Positions 13,636-23,443 of a DNA stretch of 64,000 nucleotides are shown here, one piece after another. Source of the DNA: Lasiosphaeris hirsuta. Its lineage: Eukaryota; Ascomycota; Sordariomycetes; Sordariales; Lasiosphaeriaceae. How positions within the stretch are numbered: the first letter of the stretch is position 1; every line of letters begins with the position of its first letter. The notes beneath the pieces are model-generated. The model was not told the origin of the DNA and searched no databases. It worked only from the letters and a program-made list of their open reading frames with translations. The position numbers were made by a program, and so were the translations under genes. The stretch is taken from assembly GCA_030549175.1 (NCBI GenBank), contig JAUKUA010000004.1, positions 2,418,001 to 2,482,000 on the forward strand, read 5' to 3'.

Positions 13636-14025
13636 ATGCCTTATTCCACCCCGATATCCGCCATCTAATTGCCCTCGGGGCCTCCAGCCTCGCTAACACC
13701 ACCGTGAGCACCCCCAACCCCGCCCTCACCCTCACCCTCCGCGGATCCGCCAGCCTCGGGCTCCTCGACACTCTCGCCAGCAGCGGGGGCAGGAGCAACC
13801 TGACCGGCGGCCTCCTCCCGTCTCTGGATGTTTTTTTTTAATTTTTTAATTTTTTACTGTGTGGGAACGTTGTCAGCGGATTGATGGTGAGCAAATATCG
13901 GGAAGGACGAGTAATCTTCCTCCACGAACTGGGTGTTCTTCAGGGGGAGGACCGTGCGCGAGGAAGGGGCCGTCAACAAAGCCAAGGGAAGCAGGCAAAG
14001 GGAGATATTGGAGCCCTGCGAAGGC

Positions 14026-14110
14026 CTCTCCGACATGCAGGGACAGCTCTCCGATATGCAAAAACGGCTCTCCGATGTGTAGAAACCGCTCTCTGACATG
14101 AAGAACCAGC
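14026..14110. repeat. 21-bp tandem repeat, about 3.5 copies
   Basis: CTCTCC (or CTCTCT) followed by GAYATG or GATGTG recurs at 14026, 14047, 14068 and 14089, exactly 21 bp apart. The minus strand reads as a 7-residue periodic peptide (HIGEPFL-like), but no gene context supports translation. Confidence 0.75.
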
Positions 14111-14239
14111 CTTTTCTGCGACTGTGGAAGGCGTATTTTGCAACCCAAAGAAGTGCGGGTTCTCGATGCCGACTGACAGGCGCCGCGCGGGCCCCCAACC
14201 TGGGCTAACAGGCACGGGGCAAGTCTTCAGTCCGAGCGA

Positions 14240-14355
14240 ACAAGCACACGGAGCGGACCCGCAGTAGATGGAAAGCACGGAGCGGGTAGGTAAGAACGGA
14301 GCGGGTAGGCATGGGCCGATAAACACGGAGTGGACTGACAAGCACGGAGCGGGGT
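14240..14355 (+). repeat. Dispersed short repeats of an AAGCACGGAGCGG motif
   Basis: Five imperfect copies of AARMACGGAGYGG start near 14242, 14272, 14292, 14321 and 14340, with irregular spacing of 19-30 bp. Two central copies share a GGTAGG extension. Probably a decayed minisatellite. Confidence 0.65.
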
Positions 14356-14998
14356 GCCGGGGACGGGATCATAGGTAGTCAGTATTGACCGGAGTGTATG
14401 AGTAGTCGAGCAGTCGATCCCACAAGTAGTCGGGGGTCGGCCGTCAGAGCGGACAGGCAGTCTTCACCACGTGTGCTTTCCTGTCTCTCGAGTCTCTTGA
14501 GCCTATTGATCCCGGAATCTTTTGAGTTCTTCTTTATTTACCGCGAGTACCCTCCCGTTTGACGGCAGTCAGAGCGAACGGATTGTTGGAACACAAGGCA
14601 ACAAAGCTCACAACGGCTGAGCATTCAGTCCAACATCACAAAGCAATATTCGTACAGGACACCTCCCCCATCCCCCTCACATCACATTACCAACGCACAG
14701 CCGGGATAAAGTGCCATGAGTAAAATGCACAAAACAAAGAAGACTAGATAGATAATCAAGTGAATCATGAATGACCCTGCTTCTCGCAGCATGCTGATAA
14801 CCAGAAACAGGGCTGATGGCTATCCTCCTTCCTCTCCCTCTTCAGCCACATGACGAACGCAGCTAGACCGACAAGAACTCGCTACCTTCGCTCGTCTCAT
14901 CCCACAGGCACCAACCCACTTGATGCCTTCACCAACACCCCCGTCATCCCACCACTCATGGCCCACCGACAGACCTCCAACCCGAACAGCGTCTCCTC

Positions 14999-17900
14999 CT
15001 AGTTCCCGCCCTCCCAGCCGATCCAGCTGCGAGGCATGACGCGCCAGATTTTGACTTCTCCACTCCTCAAATCATCCAGCTTGAACGACTCGAGCTTGAC
15101 CTTTTTGCTCTCGCGGCCCTGCTCCCACGCCCGCACCTTCTTCTTGGTGCCGTCCCACTCGGCCACGACGGCCACGTGGTCTGGCTTGCCCACATCCATG
15201 CTATACTTCGCGTGCATCGCCCCGTGCTTGCCCTGGAACTTTGCGTTGCGGATGCTGATGATGTCGCCGGCGCGGATCTCGTCGTTTTGCACCGTGCTTG
15301 CGTTTGCCAGGTTGCTATAGACGAGTGCGCCATATGCCCGCGTGCCGACGGGGAGGAGTGCATCCTTGAACGGCCGCAGCAGTTCAAAGACGAGCGATTG
15401 CGGCGTACCGTCGCCAACCACTGTGCCCGCCTTGGTGGTGACGGCTTCGCCGATCGCCCGGCCAAAACGTTCGTAGCTCTGTTCGAGTTGATCCTGCCGC
15501 AGCGCCCGCGGCGGGGGCTCGTGCCGCTGCTCAATGTGCACGTCTGACGCGTCCTGGGGGTCAAAGCGGACCGTGATGACAGTCTGCGAGTAGTCTTGGT
15601 AAAGCACATAGATGTCCCGTGTGACCGTCGTCTTGCCACCACGCCGCGGGTTGGCCGAGCTCGACTCTTCCGACTCAAAGAAGATATCCTTGCGGCCCTG
15701 AAGCTGTGGGGGAAGACTCTTGGGCTGCAACCACCAGCCGGACTGGGTGGCCAGATCGATCTCATTAGCAACGAAGCCAGACTCCATTGATGGCCGCGTC
15801 ACATCCACCGACCGGCGAGGTGGCCCGCCACGCTGGATGTCGAGAGACTGCCGTGGTGGCGCGCGACCCGTGGGCGGGCCGGGAGGCGGAGCCCGCGGGT
15901 TTTGTGGGGCCGCAAACGTCGGCGACTCGGGAGAATATCCCTCCTCAGACTGCCTCATGTGCGGCGGCGGAGGAGCTGGCAGGGGGTATGACGGAGGGGT
16001 TGAGATAGTTTGCACGGGCGCAATGTAGCTGTAGGGATCATATTCTTCGTCACCCTGAGCATAGCGGGGGGTCTCTTTCGCAGGGGGCGGTGGCGGCGGG
16101 GGAGGGGCAATATGAGGCATGTCCACCGACTTGCGAGTTTGCGGCGGCGGGGGCTGGCTTGGGATTGGCGGCGGGCCTCTTGGTGCCGCAGCGAAAGGAG
16201 CCGGCGGCGCCTCGACGGCTGGAGACCGGGGAGATGTCGCATCCTCAAAGCTCGATTCGCGCTGGTGGGACTTGAGGGCGTCCTTATGGGGAACGGAGGA
16301 TGCAATATCAGTGTCATAATCACCCTCGTACTCGGTGATCTCCTCCTCCTCCTCGCCGTCATCTTCATCATGGACCGCCGATCTGCTCGGCGGCGCGGCT
16401 GTCGGAGGTGGCGGAGGTGGTCGGGTTTGAGCCGGTAGAGGAGCAGGGGCAGACCCTGGAACCGGTGGGGGCAGCCTGCTGGCGCGTTTGCTTGCCGCAG
16501 AGGTGGGTGCAGCGGGCGATATAGGCGACCGTTCTTCGCCAAAGGACGGGCGTTTTGGTTGGGCGGTTCGCGGGGATGTCGGCGGCAGAACAGGCGGCAT
16601 GGCGATTGGAGGCGGCGGAGGGGCTCTCGCGGCCTGAGTAGGCTCGACCCTTGGCGTGTCCGACTCCTCGTGAGGACGCTCCGACAGCTCGTCATCAGAC
16701 ACCGAGCCTTCGCTTGGCGACTTGATCGCGGATGCGGTAGGGGGCGGCGGCGGTGGACGTGCTGGAGGAGTTAGCCACATCAATGCCAACCACAGTGCAG
16801 AAGGGCAGGAATGGCAGAAGGGGCACTCACAGTCCGCCGGGACCGGGGGTGGAGCGGGTCTCCCGCCTGGAACAGGGGGAGGCGCGCCGGCTTCTCTACT
16901 TGGCACTGTGACTTTGTTAGTTGGGCGTTACTTGGACGATGATTCACAGACGTACGCGACGGGGCAGTTTCTTGGTGCGGTGTCCTCAACTGGGCCTCTT
17001 CCCCTTCATCCTCCGACTCAGCCTGCTCCGGCTCCTGCGTCTGCCGCGACATGCCTGGAAGGGCCATCATCGGCACTGGAGGGGCTCGAGTGGTCGGCGA
17101 GGTGGGTTCATCAAAGTCGTCAGACCGTTTGGCGGGGCCTGTTGACTTCTTTTTCTTTGGAAGCGCGGGGGGCGGACCACCAAAGAGCGGGATTCCTGGC
17201 ATGCCGGGCATACCCATCCCGCCCGACATCTTGGCCATCCTCGCGCGCAGCTCCTCCTTGCGACGCACTTCGGGATCGACGTCGTCCTCGTCGTCTTCGT
17301 CCACCTCCTCTTCCTCATCCTCATTTTCGTCATCTTGCTTTGCAGCCGTGGCGACATGCTTGGAGCGCTCATCACTGTCTTCCTTCTCCGTAAGCTCTTC
17401 TTGATCCTCTGTGGTGTCTCCGGCGCCGGACATATCGGCCTCATTGCCATCACGGGGCTCAATGCCCTTCGAGGACTTGCGCCGGGGCCCATGTGGTATC
17501 CGCGGCGGGTGAGTCTCATCCAGTGATTTCTTTCCAACCTCCTCTGTGTCCCGGCGCTCTAGGGGTGGTGGGGGCGCGTTGGCGGCTGGTTCGGCCTCCT
17601 CAGGCGCAGGAGAGGCCATAGTAGGATCCTGGCTGTCCATGCGCTTCTTGGGCGGCCGCTTGGGCTTCTCCTTCTTGGCTACGGCATCAGCGTGACGAGC
17701 GGCCGTCTCCATCTGCTGCTTCTGCAAAAGCGCAAGCCTCTCTTTCAGGCTCAGCGGTTTGGGCTGGTCCTCCTCACCCTCTGCCTCGGGCGAAGCCGTC
17801 GGAATGAGCCCCGCCTTGCCGGCATTCTCAACAGCTGCCGCCTCCTGCTCTTTTATCTCAGGGTCCTCATCGCGGCGATAGATCCTGGCCGCGGGCGCCT

Positions 17901-18594
17901 GCGTCGTCGGGGGTATGTATGAGTGCCGGCTAGGCGGGGGCGCGACAAAAGGCTTCTTGATGAAGCCGGAACTGCCGGCACCCAGCCCACTAGGCTTGAA
18001 GGGCGCAATTGGTGGGGCAGCCGACCTGTTGAATGCCGCAATGCGGTCCTTGAAAGAGCTGGGCTTCTCAGACACGGGCGGCGGGCTATTGGGCTTGGGT
18101 GTCGGCTTCGGGGCAGGCGGCGATGCGGCTCTCGGGGTCTCGGCTGGCTGGGGGGCAGGCGGGGGCGGGGCAGCAGCCTGCGCAGGTGGTGCTGGCTTGG
18201 GCGCCGGAGCTTCCGGCGCTGGTGCGGGCGCTGCCGGGGCAGATGATATGGCTTGGGTAGGCGATGGGACTCTTACGGGCTCGGGCTTGTCCTCAGGCTC
18301 GACTGTGGGCGGCTCAAAAGGGACGGAAGGGGCGGCAGCTGAAGGGGATCCGACAGAGTCATCCTTCTTCGACCGGCCCCTCGAGGGGCGAGGCGGGGCA
18401 GTGGGCTCGTACTTCTCGACGAAGTTGCGAGGGAATATGCCCTCGTGCTTGGCACCTGCATCGTCGAAGTACTCGCCGCCGTACCAGTCGGCATCGTCCT
18501 GGTCGGTAACAGTGATGATCTGGCCGTTGGAGAAGGCCAGGTCGTCCTCGTGGCCCGAGGCGTAGTCGAAGATGGCCTTGACCTTGAACGGCAT
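14999..18594 (-). CDS. bbc1: Bbc1-like SH3 domain protein of cortical actin patches
   Basis: Three exons (18594-16956, 16905-16831, 16761-14999; introns of 50 and 69 nt) encode 1,158 residues, close to yeast Bbc1/Mti1 (1,157). In yeast this protein binds type I myosins and Las17/WASP and restrains Arp2/3-driven actin assembly at endocytic patches. Residues 1-65 are an SH3 domain (ALYDY-like AIFDYASGHEDDLAF, then ADWYGG and FPRNFVE). A long Pro-rich, acidic, low-complexity middle follows, with many PPPPPP tracts, an acidic stretch near residues 400-440 and an M/G/P-rich segment. The last about 250 residues form the conserved C-terminal domain (GWWLQP, DIYVLYQDYSQTVITV, then a beta-rich portion ending RVMPRSWIGW). 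The 75-nt middle exon codes for Pro-rich linker and is predicted from splice signals. Its promoter is probably shared with rtr1 on the opposite strand. Confidence 0.93.
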
Positions 18595-19560
18595 GATGAC
18601 GCGGCCGTGGGCCTAGCACAGGTTCTCGGCGTGTTGGGGATCAAGATGCGGAGTGCGGGGCCGTTTGGCGGAGGTACAAGAAGCAATAGGCAGTAATAGT
18701 AGTATAGTCGTAGTAGCTGGATCTGATACGTAGTAGTTAAGTAGAGGTAGCAGCAGCACGGGTAGACGGTGGCGGCGGGCAGCTCCTGGGCTGCCGTGTT
18801 TGCGAAGCTCGGTGCGTGGGGAGTGTTCAGAGTGCTCAGATGCGGCGTTGGGTGCAGGACGGGTTGAAGGGGTCCCAAATCTCAAACAGTTGGAGATCGG
18901 CCGCGGTCAAGCGAATTTTGGCTAGAGCCGTCCCTGCGTCGCCTGGCGTCTGGCGTCTGGCGTGTGGTTAATATGGCGACTGGTGGTGTCTGGTGTCTGC
19001 TCCTGCTTGGCTGCCCTGCTCTCGCTGCTCTCGCTCTTTTAGCGGCTTGCTGGTCGGGTCGGCGGGCAAGGTCGGGCCAAGACAACCGTGGGATCCTCGA
19101 CGTCAGCGCATGAAACTAGGTGCCTCTGCCTTACTCCCTCGTGCCAGACCAGTTAGGCAGTAGCAGGAGAGAAAAAAAAAAAGAGAGACGGAATATCCGG
19201 ACCTCCTTGGCGATTCACCCGGAGACGGGCGGCGTGCAGGTTGTGATGTTCTGTTTCTCAGATCCCAACTGTCCCGTGCGTGAGGAGCCCCTCCTCTCAA
19301 ATTCCAAAGAGTGGAGACGCTCGGCTCAGTCCCACCGTGCTTTCTCCGCTGGTTCCTCTGTTTGCCTCTCAAGGCAAGCGCATCTTCTCTTCACGCCGAG
19401 TCGCATCGAAGCCAATGGAGCGCTGCGTCCTCGAACCGACCTGATCCAGCCTTTTACGGGTTTACTACCATACCACCACACCTAGCGCAATCCCTTCCAA
19501 CAGCCGGTTTGCAGCGTCGCACATCCACCCAACACCCGCACACACCCCCCAAAAAGAGAA
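18595..19560. promoter_or_regulatory. Divergent promoter region between bbc1 and rtr1
   Basis: This 966-bp gap separates two genes transcribed away from each other, so it should carry both promoters and 5' UTRs. It contains poly-purine tracts and a GGCGTCTGGCGTCTGGCGTGTGG-type direct repeat near 18940-18965, plus A/C-rich leader sequence just before the rtr1 ATG. No canonical TATA box is obvious for either gene. Confidence 0.6.
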
Positions 19561-20430
19561 ATGTCCACGACATCCACGCCAGTGCCCAGGGGCATCCTGA
19601 AAAAGGCCGCCGCCGCAGCCCCGCCCCCCGCCAACGCGACCCCGCCGCCGCGCGAGCAGCAGATCACCCTGCACCAGGCGCAGCAGCTCCAGCGCCGGCT
19701 CGAGGAGGAGATCAAGCCAGCGGTGCCGATCGAGACCTTTGAGCGCCTCAGCCAGCTGCCGCGCGTGCGGCGGCCGAGCCTGAGCGCGGCCCGCCCGTCG
19801 CCCGAGGACGCCCGCGAGTTTCTCAACGCCGTCCAGGATTTCCTGCCGCGCGAGTACTCGGACCTGATCGAGGAGCGCAACTGCCTGGGCAGCTGCGGCT
19901 ACGCTCTGTGCCCCCGGCCGCGGCGCCGCTACGAGGGTGAGTGGAAGGTCCTCAAGACGGGCATCGCCAAGACGGCCGACCTCAACATGTGGTGCTCCGA
20001 CGAGTGCGCCCGCCGGGCCCTCTACATCAAGGTGCAGCTTGACAATCCAAGCTATATCAGGAAGAATGGGCAGATGGTGATCAAGCTGGAGTTGAAGGAG
20101 GAACAAGCGCCGATCCCTCAGAAGCCCAAGGACAAAGTTGAGAAGCTTGTCAAGAAACGAGAACAGCTCGAGATAGACAAGAAGAAGCAGACCACGCAGG
20201 ATGCGGCCGCCCTGGCTGCTGAGCGAGGCGATGTAGGAAGGCTAGCACGGCAGGTCGAAGTAACTATTCGTGAAAGGAGCAATGTTGCGCCTGCAAAGGC
20301 CCCCGAGCCGGAGCAACAAGATGCAAATATGCATCTGTTTATCGAGGGCCACAAGATGACTTTCGGGATCGACAAAGACTCGAACGAGGACAGCGACGAT
20401 GATTACTTGCCTGCTACAATCCGTATGTAG
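19561..20430 (+). CDS. rtr1: RNA polymerase II CTD phosphatase of the Rtr1/RPAP2 family
   Basis: Single exon, 289 residues. Family members bind RNA polymerase II and remove phosphate from CTD Ser5, and also help polymerase import. An Ala/Pro-rich N-terminus is followed by a helical segment (LHQAQQLQRRLEEEIKP) and the zinc-binding core. The visible ligands are C112 and C117 (LGSCGYALCP) and C145 and C149 (MWCSDECARRALYIKVQL), the Rtr1 signature spacing. C108 lies just upstream. The C-terminal third is charged and helical and ends in an acidic DSNEDSDDDY stretch. The start is supported by an A-rich context (AAAAAGAGAAATG) and the absence of a better upstream ATG. Diverges from bbc1. Confidence 0.92.
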   Translation: MSTTSTPVPRGILKKAAAAAPPPANATPPPREQQITLHQAQQLQRRLEEEIKPAVPIETFERLSQLPRVRRPSLSAARPSPEDAREFLNAVQDFLPREYSDLIEERNCLGSCGYALCPRPRRRYEGEWKVLKTGIAKTADLNMWCSDECARRALYIKVQLDNPSYIRKNGQMVIKLELKEEQAPIPQKPKDKVEKLVKKREQLEIDKKKQTTQDAAALAAERGDVGRLARQVEVTIRERSNVAPAKAPEPEQQDANMHLFIEGHKMTFGIDKDSNEDSDDDYLPATIRM

Positions 20431-20800
20431 GGTATAGAGCGGGGAGGTTGAAAGAATGATACCCACCATAGACTTACCATGAATCAAGGCAACTTGAGCC
20501 CAAGCCAATCCAGGCAACACAAGCCCAAATTACTCGTGGCCATGTCTACGCCCGAGTTTCACTCCAGATCTCACCGCAAAAGACACAATATTGGCAATCA
20601 AGCGTCATCCCTGGGATGCCCCAGAGAATCAGCGACACCTTGTGGGGTAACAGATCGTTGTTGAGATCTATCGTGCTCTCGCTACCTCCCAGAAAGACGC
20701 CGTGTAGCCGTGTAGAGGGACCATGCCAGATTCCGTAACAACCCACTGAGTCCAGCCGAATTTTGCTCCTTCCCCAACCCAAAACCAAACACCAGCACAC
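20431..20800. other. Short convergent intergenic region
   Basis: The 370-bp gap between the rtr1 stop and the rps17 stop should hold both 3' UTRs. Nothing else was recognised. Confidence 0.6.
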
Positions 20801-21395
20801 TTAGTCGCGACGAGGGGGGCGGTCGCCACCGAACCGGCGGCCACCACGCTCGACGGCCTGAACCTGGGTAACGGGGATGACGTTGACGGGGATGGAATCG
20901 AACTGCGCAGGAAAACATTTGTTAGCTGGGACGGTCCACAATAGGCTCACAGGGTAGCAGCAATATAGTCTTACGCCGAGGTGCTTGAGGAGGTCCTTAG
21001 TCTCGGTGTCGACATCGAGCTGGCCGCTCTCTGAGTTCTGGGTGAAGTCGAGGGCCGAGATCTCGGGAACGTATTGATCCTTGCGCTCGCGCTCCTCCTC
21101 CTGGAGCTTGAAGGAGATACCGCGGACGGGTCCACGCTGGATACGCTTCATCAAGTGCGTGGTGTAACCAGCAATCTGTTGTTCGATCAAGTTAGCGGCC
21201 AAGCCTCTCAGGGCGGTAATTTTTTTTAAAAAAAATTTTGTTGCGTACCTTGTTGCGCAGACGCTTCGAGGCAATGATGGCAATCTCATCGCAGATTCTC
21301 TTGTTGGTCTCGAAGTCGAGGGTCAACTTGGGGTAGTACCGCTCAATGATGACCTTGGCTGACTTCTTGACCGTCTTTGTGCGAACGCGACCCAT
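20801..21395 (-). CDS. rps17: 40S ribosomal protein S17 (eS17)
   Basis: Three exons (21395-21249, 21175-20975, 20902-20801) give 149 residues, the usual size for eS17. The protein sits in the 40S head region and is essential for small-subunit assembly. The N-terminus [21 protein letters not shown] is diagnostic and continues through [19 protein letters not shown] and [20 protein letters not shown]; the fungal C-terminus runs from [14 protein letters not shown] sequence to an Arg/Gly tail. Introns of 72 nt each have GTACGC and GTAAGA donors, and CTAAC branch sites are present. Intron 1 holds a 20-bp AT palindrome (21218-21237). As expected for a ribosomal protein gene it is compact. A TTAGGG element lies about 130 bp upstream of the start. 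Confidence 0.96.
21218..21237. repeat. Perfect 20-bp A/T palindrome in rps17 intron 1
   Basis: AA, T8, A8, TT forms a perfect palindrome inside the 72-nt first intron of rps17, between the donor and the branch region. In RNA it would fold into a hairpin that brings the splice sites together. Confidence 0.85.
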
Positions 21396-21796
21396 TTTGG
21401 CGGCTTGGTATGCTGGACTGGTGTGGTGGTTAGGATTTCGGTGAGGTTCGCGAGAAGTTCAAGACCGCAGCCGTAGATGGCTTTTCTTTTTGCAATGGTC
21501 TGGCTGGTGGGTGTGGGGTTGTTAGGGCACACGGGAGCTGGGCCGTGGGGCGGGCTTGGCTTGATGTGGCTGGAGATCTGGAAAATGAAGAGCAGAATGC
21601 TGGAAAGCTGCAAGCTGGGCACGTGGGGATAGTGCACGGGCCACACACGTGATCGCATTCAAGCTCAGCAGTTCGTGAGCTGGTGGCTTCCGTTTCGGTC
21701 AAGTTCGGCGAGGGAAGGCGCTGGCACTTTAAATATTCACCCTCATTCTATTCTACAGGAAATATATTGTACATTCCGGATTGTAAACACGGAATT

Positions 21797-23197
21797 TTAG
21801 AATTTAAATGCGCCGTCATCAAGGCCGTATTGTGGCGCACCCGACATCGAACTTCCCTTTGGATTATACTTTCGCGCCATCTGGCGCTTGACCGTCTCCC
21901 GAGTCCCCGATACGGGTACTTCAGGTTCAGGCTCGGTCGGTTTCTCGCCAAATATCTTTTCCTCGCCTACCATCTCCTTTGCAATGAGCATCTCCTCGTA
22001 TGATGCATCCTTCGCCAACATGCTTACGCGGCCATTGGCATTGATCGAGGCCTGCGTGGGTTGCACCCATATCTTTGCGCCGCCCTTGAGGTCCACATCC
22101 AGCTTGCTGAGTGGGTTCTGTCTCAAGTTGAACTTGTGGTTTGAGTTCGTGTCGCCGGTAGGAGCGTCCAGGACGAAGCCGGCCAGACCAAGTTTGGCAT
22201 CAACCTGGAGGTTCTGGCGGCGGGGTCTGATAACTCTTGCCAACGTGGCCGGGTGCGAAGCCTGTGGTCCATAGAGGGGATGGTTATCCAGGTATTCGGA
22301 AGTGCGCAGGTAGGAGAGGCCCGCTGACGGGTGTGTAACGGGCGGGCCATTCTTCGAGTACGGATTTCCGCTACCCGTGTTGTTCTCGACTTCTTGGGGT
22401 GTCGCCAGCGGAGCCAGGTCAAGAAACTGGCCGACCATTTCATATATCTCTTTGGGATTGCTGCGTAGGCGGCGCAGATATTCGGTAAGCTGCTCATCTG
22501 ACACGACTATCGACTCGAGCTCTGGCTGCGGCTCTCCATTGTCTATGGCCCTCTGACTGGTAGACTGCAGCATATCCGCCGCAAGCTTCTGCTTGAGAAA
22601 CTCGCGGAACTCTGGCCGCCTGGGCCGGACACGCTTGGCAACCCATTTTGCGAACTGACCCGGCTCCATGCCAGCCAGCCAGGGCCCTTGGAACCTCCAC
22701 CGCTTGTCCTTGAGCGCGGTCTTGTTGACCGAGTCGAGGGTGGTGAAGTCGCTGTCCTTCTCAAAAACAGACCGCTTTGGGAGGTTCATGCTACTCGCAG
22801 ATGCTCTGGGGCTGTCGAATGGCGTGTTCTCTGCCGGCATGGTGAGCGGGATGTGGAGCTCCTGAAACTTGCGAAGCGTCAAGCCTTGGTCGGTGGCTGA
22901 CGAAAAGTCGGTGATGTCCTCGATGGTGTCAATCTGCTTGACGCGCAACATGGCATTGGTCGACTTGGTAGTGGTCCACAGAGGCAGCGGGCGCTTGAGG
23001 CCCCAGTCGCCGCGCCGCCGTGACGAGGCCAAGGTGGTGATGATCTGGTGTGTCGGGAAGGACTGCGTGGCTGAGAGCGAGCCATGGTGGCCATTGGAGG
23101 CATCGGTGGGCGAGGGGGGAATCGGCGCCGGCAGAGAGAATAACCGAGAGGTGCGGAGGAGCGCGCCTCCGGGGGACACGCTCCTAGCAACCGACAT
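21797..23197 (-). CDS. mrp51: Mitochondrial small-subunit ribosomal protein Mrp51 (bS1m-type)
   Basis: Single exon, 466 residues. Mrp51 is a component of the fungal mitochondrial 37S subunit and in yeast is needed for translation from mRNA leaders. The N-terminus (MSVARSVSPGGALLRTSRLFSLP) is basic, hydroxylated and free of acidic residues, as for a matrix targeting sequence. The family hallmark RRGDWGLKRPLP follows near residue 60, then an RVKQIDTIEDITDF block and WLAGMEPGQFAKWVAKRVRP-type sequence near residue 170. It is transcribed in the same direction as rps17, with 401 bp between its stop and the rps17 ATG. An ACCCTAACCCT telomere-box-like element lies 110 bp upstream of the start. Confidence 0.92.
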   Translation of the reverse strand: MSVARSVSPGGALLRTSRLFSLPAPIPPSPTDASNGHHGSLSATQSFPTHQIITTLASSRRRGDWGLKRPLPLWTTTKSTNAMLRVKQIDTIEDITDFSSATDQGLTLRKFQELHIPLTMPAENTPFDSPRASASSMNLPKRSVFEKDSDFTTLDSVNKTALKDKRWRFQGPWLAGMEPGQFAKWVAKRVRPRRPEFREFLKQKLAADMLQSTSQRAIDNGEPQPELESIVVSDEQLTEYLRRLRSNPKEIYEMVGQFLDLAPLATPQEVENNTGSGNPYSKNGPPVTHPSAGLSYLRTSEYLDNHPLYGPQASHPATLARVIRPRRQNLQVDAKLGLAGFVLDAPTGDTNSNHKFNLRQNPLSKLDVDLKGGAKIWVQPTQASINANGRVSMLAKDASYEEMLIAKEMVGEEKIFGEKPTEPEPEVPVSGTRETVKRQMARKYNPKGSSMSGAPQYGLDDGAFKF

Positions 23198-23306
23198 CGT
23201 GGATCAATTGGTTGGAGTTTGGTGGTGTTGTGGTTGAGAAGAAAATTCGAGCTTTGACGTTCGATCAGGCTCAAGGCGTGGCGCCAGCTGCAGCGCCAAG
23301 ACACTG

Positions 23307-23317
23307 ACCCTAACCCT
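23307..23317 (-). promoter_or_regulatory. Telo-box-like element upstream of mrp51
   Basis: ACCCTAACCCT (AGGGTTAGGGT in the mrp51 sense direction) lies 110 bp before the start codon. TTAGGG-type elements bound by Tbf1-like factors are known upstream of ribosomal protein genes in yeasts and other fungi. Its role here is inferred from sequence and position. Confidence 0.4.
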
Positions 23318-23443
23318 GGAGGCGCATGCCAAAAAAACAGGAGGAGCCTGACCTCACTACAAGAGCACTCCTAGGTACTTATTCTCGGACACAGCACACA
23401 CAGCACACACAGCACACACAGAGCGGGCATTGGGAATCAAGCT

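Larger units (their letters stand above)
5907..14998. other. 9.1-kb gene desert
   Basis: No convincing gene was found on either strand between the conserved-protein start (5906) and the bbc1 stop (14999). The longest open frames (301 codons at 11576-12481 minus, 241 codons at 6616-7341 minus, 225 codons at 8743-9420 plus) are rich in Arg, Ser, Cys and Pro, have no domain motif, and look like chance frames in GC-rich DNA. The first 1-1.5 kb should hold the promoter of the minus-strand gene at 5906. The region carries mononucleotide G or C tracts (6627, 7887, 10379, 12047, 13318), a T15 tract (6923-6937) and three degenerate repeat clusters (13.4, 14.0, 14.2 kb), listed separately. A spliced non-conserved gene or long ncRNA cannot be excluded. 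Confidence 0.6.
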
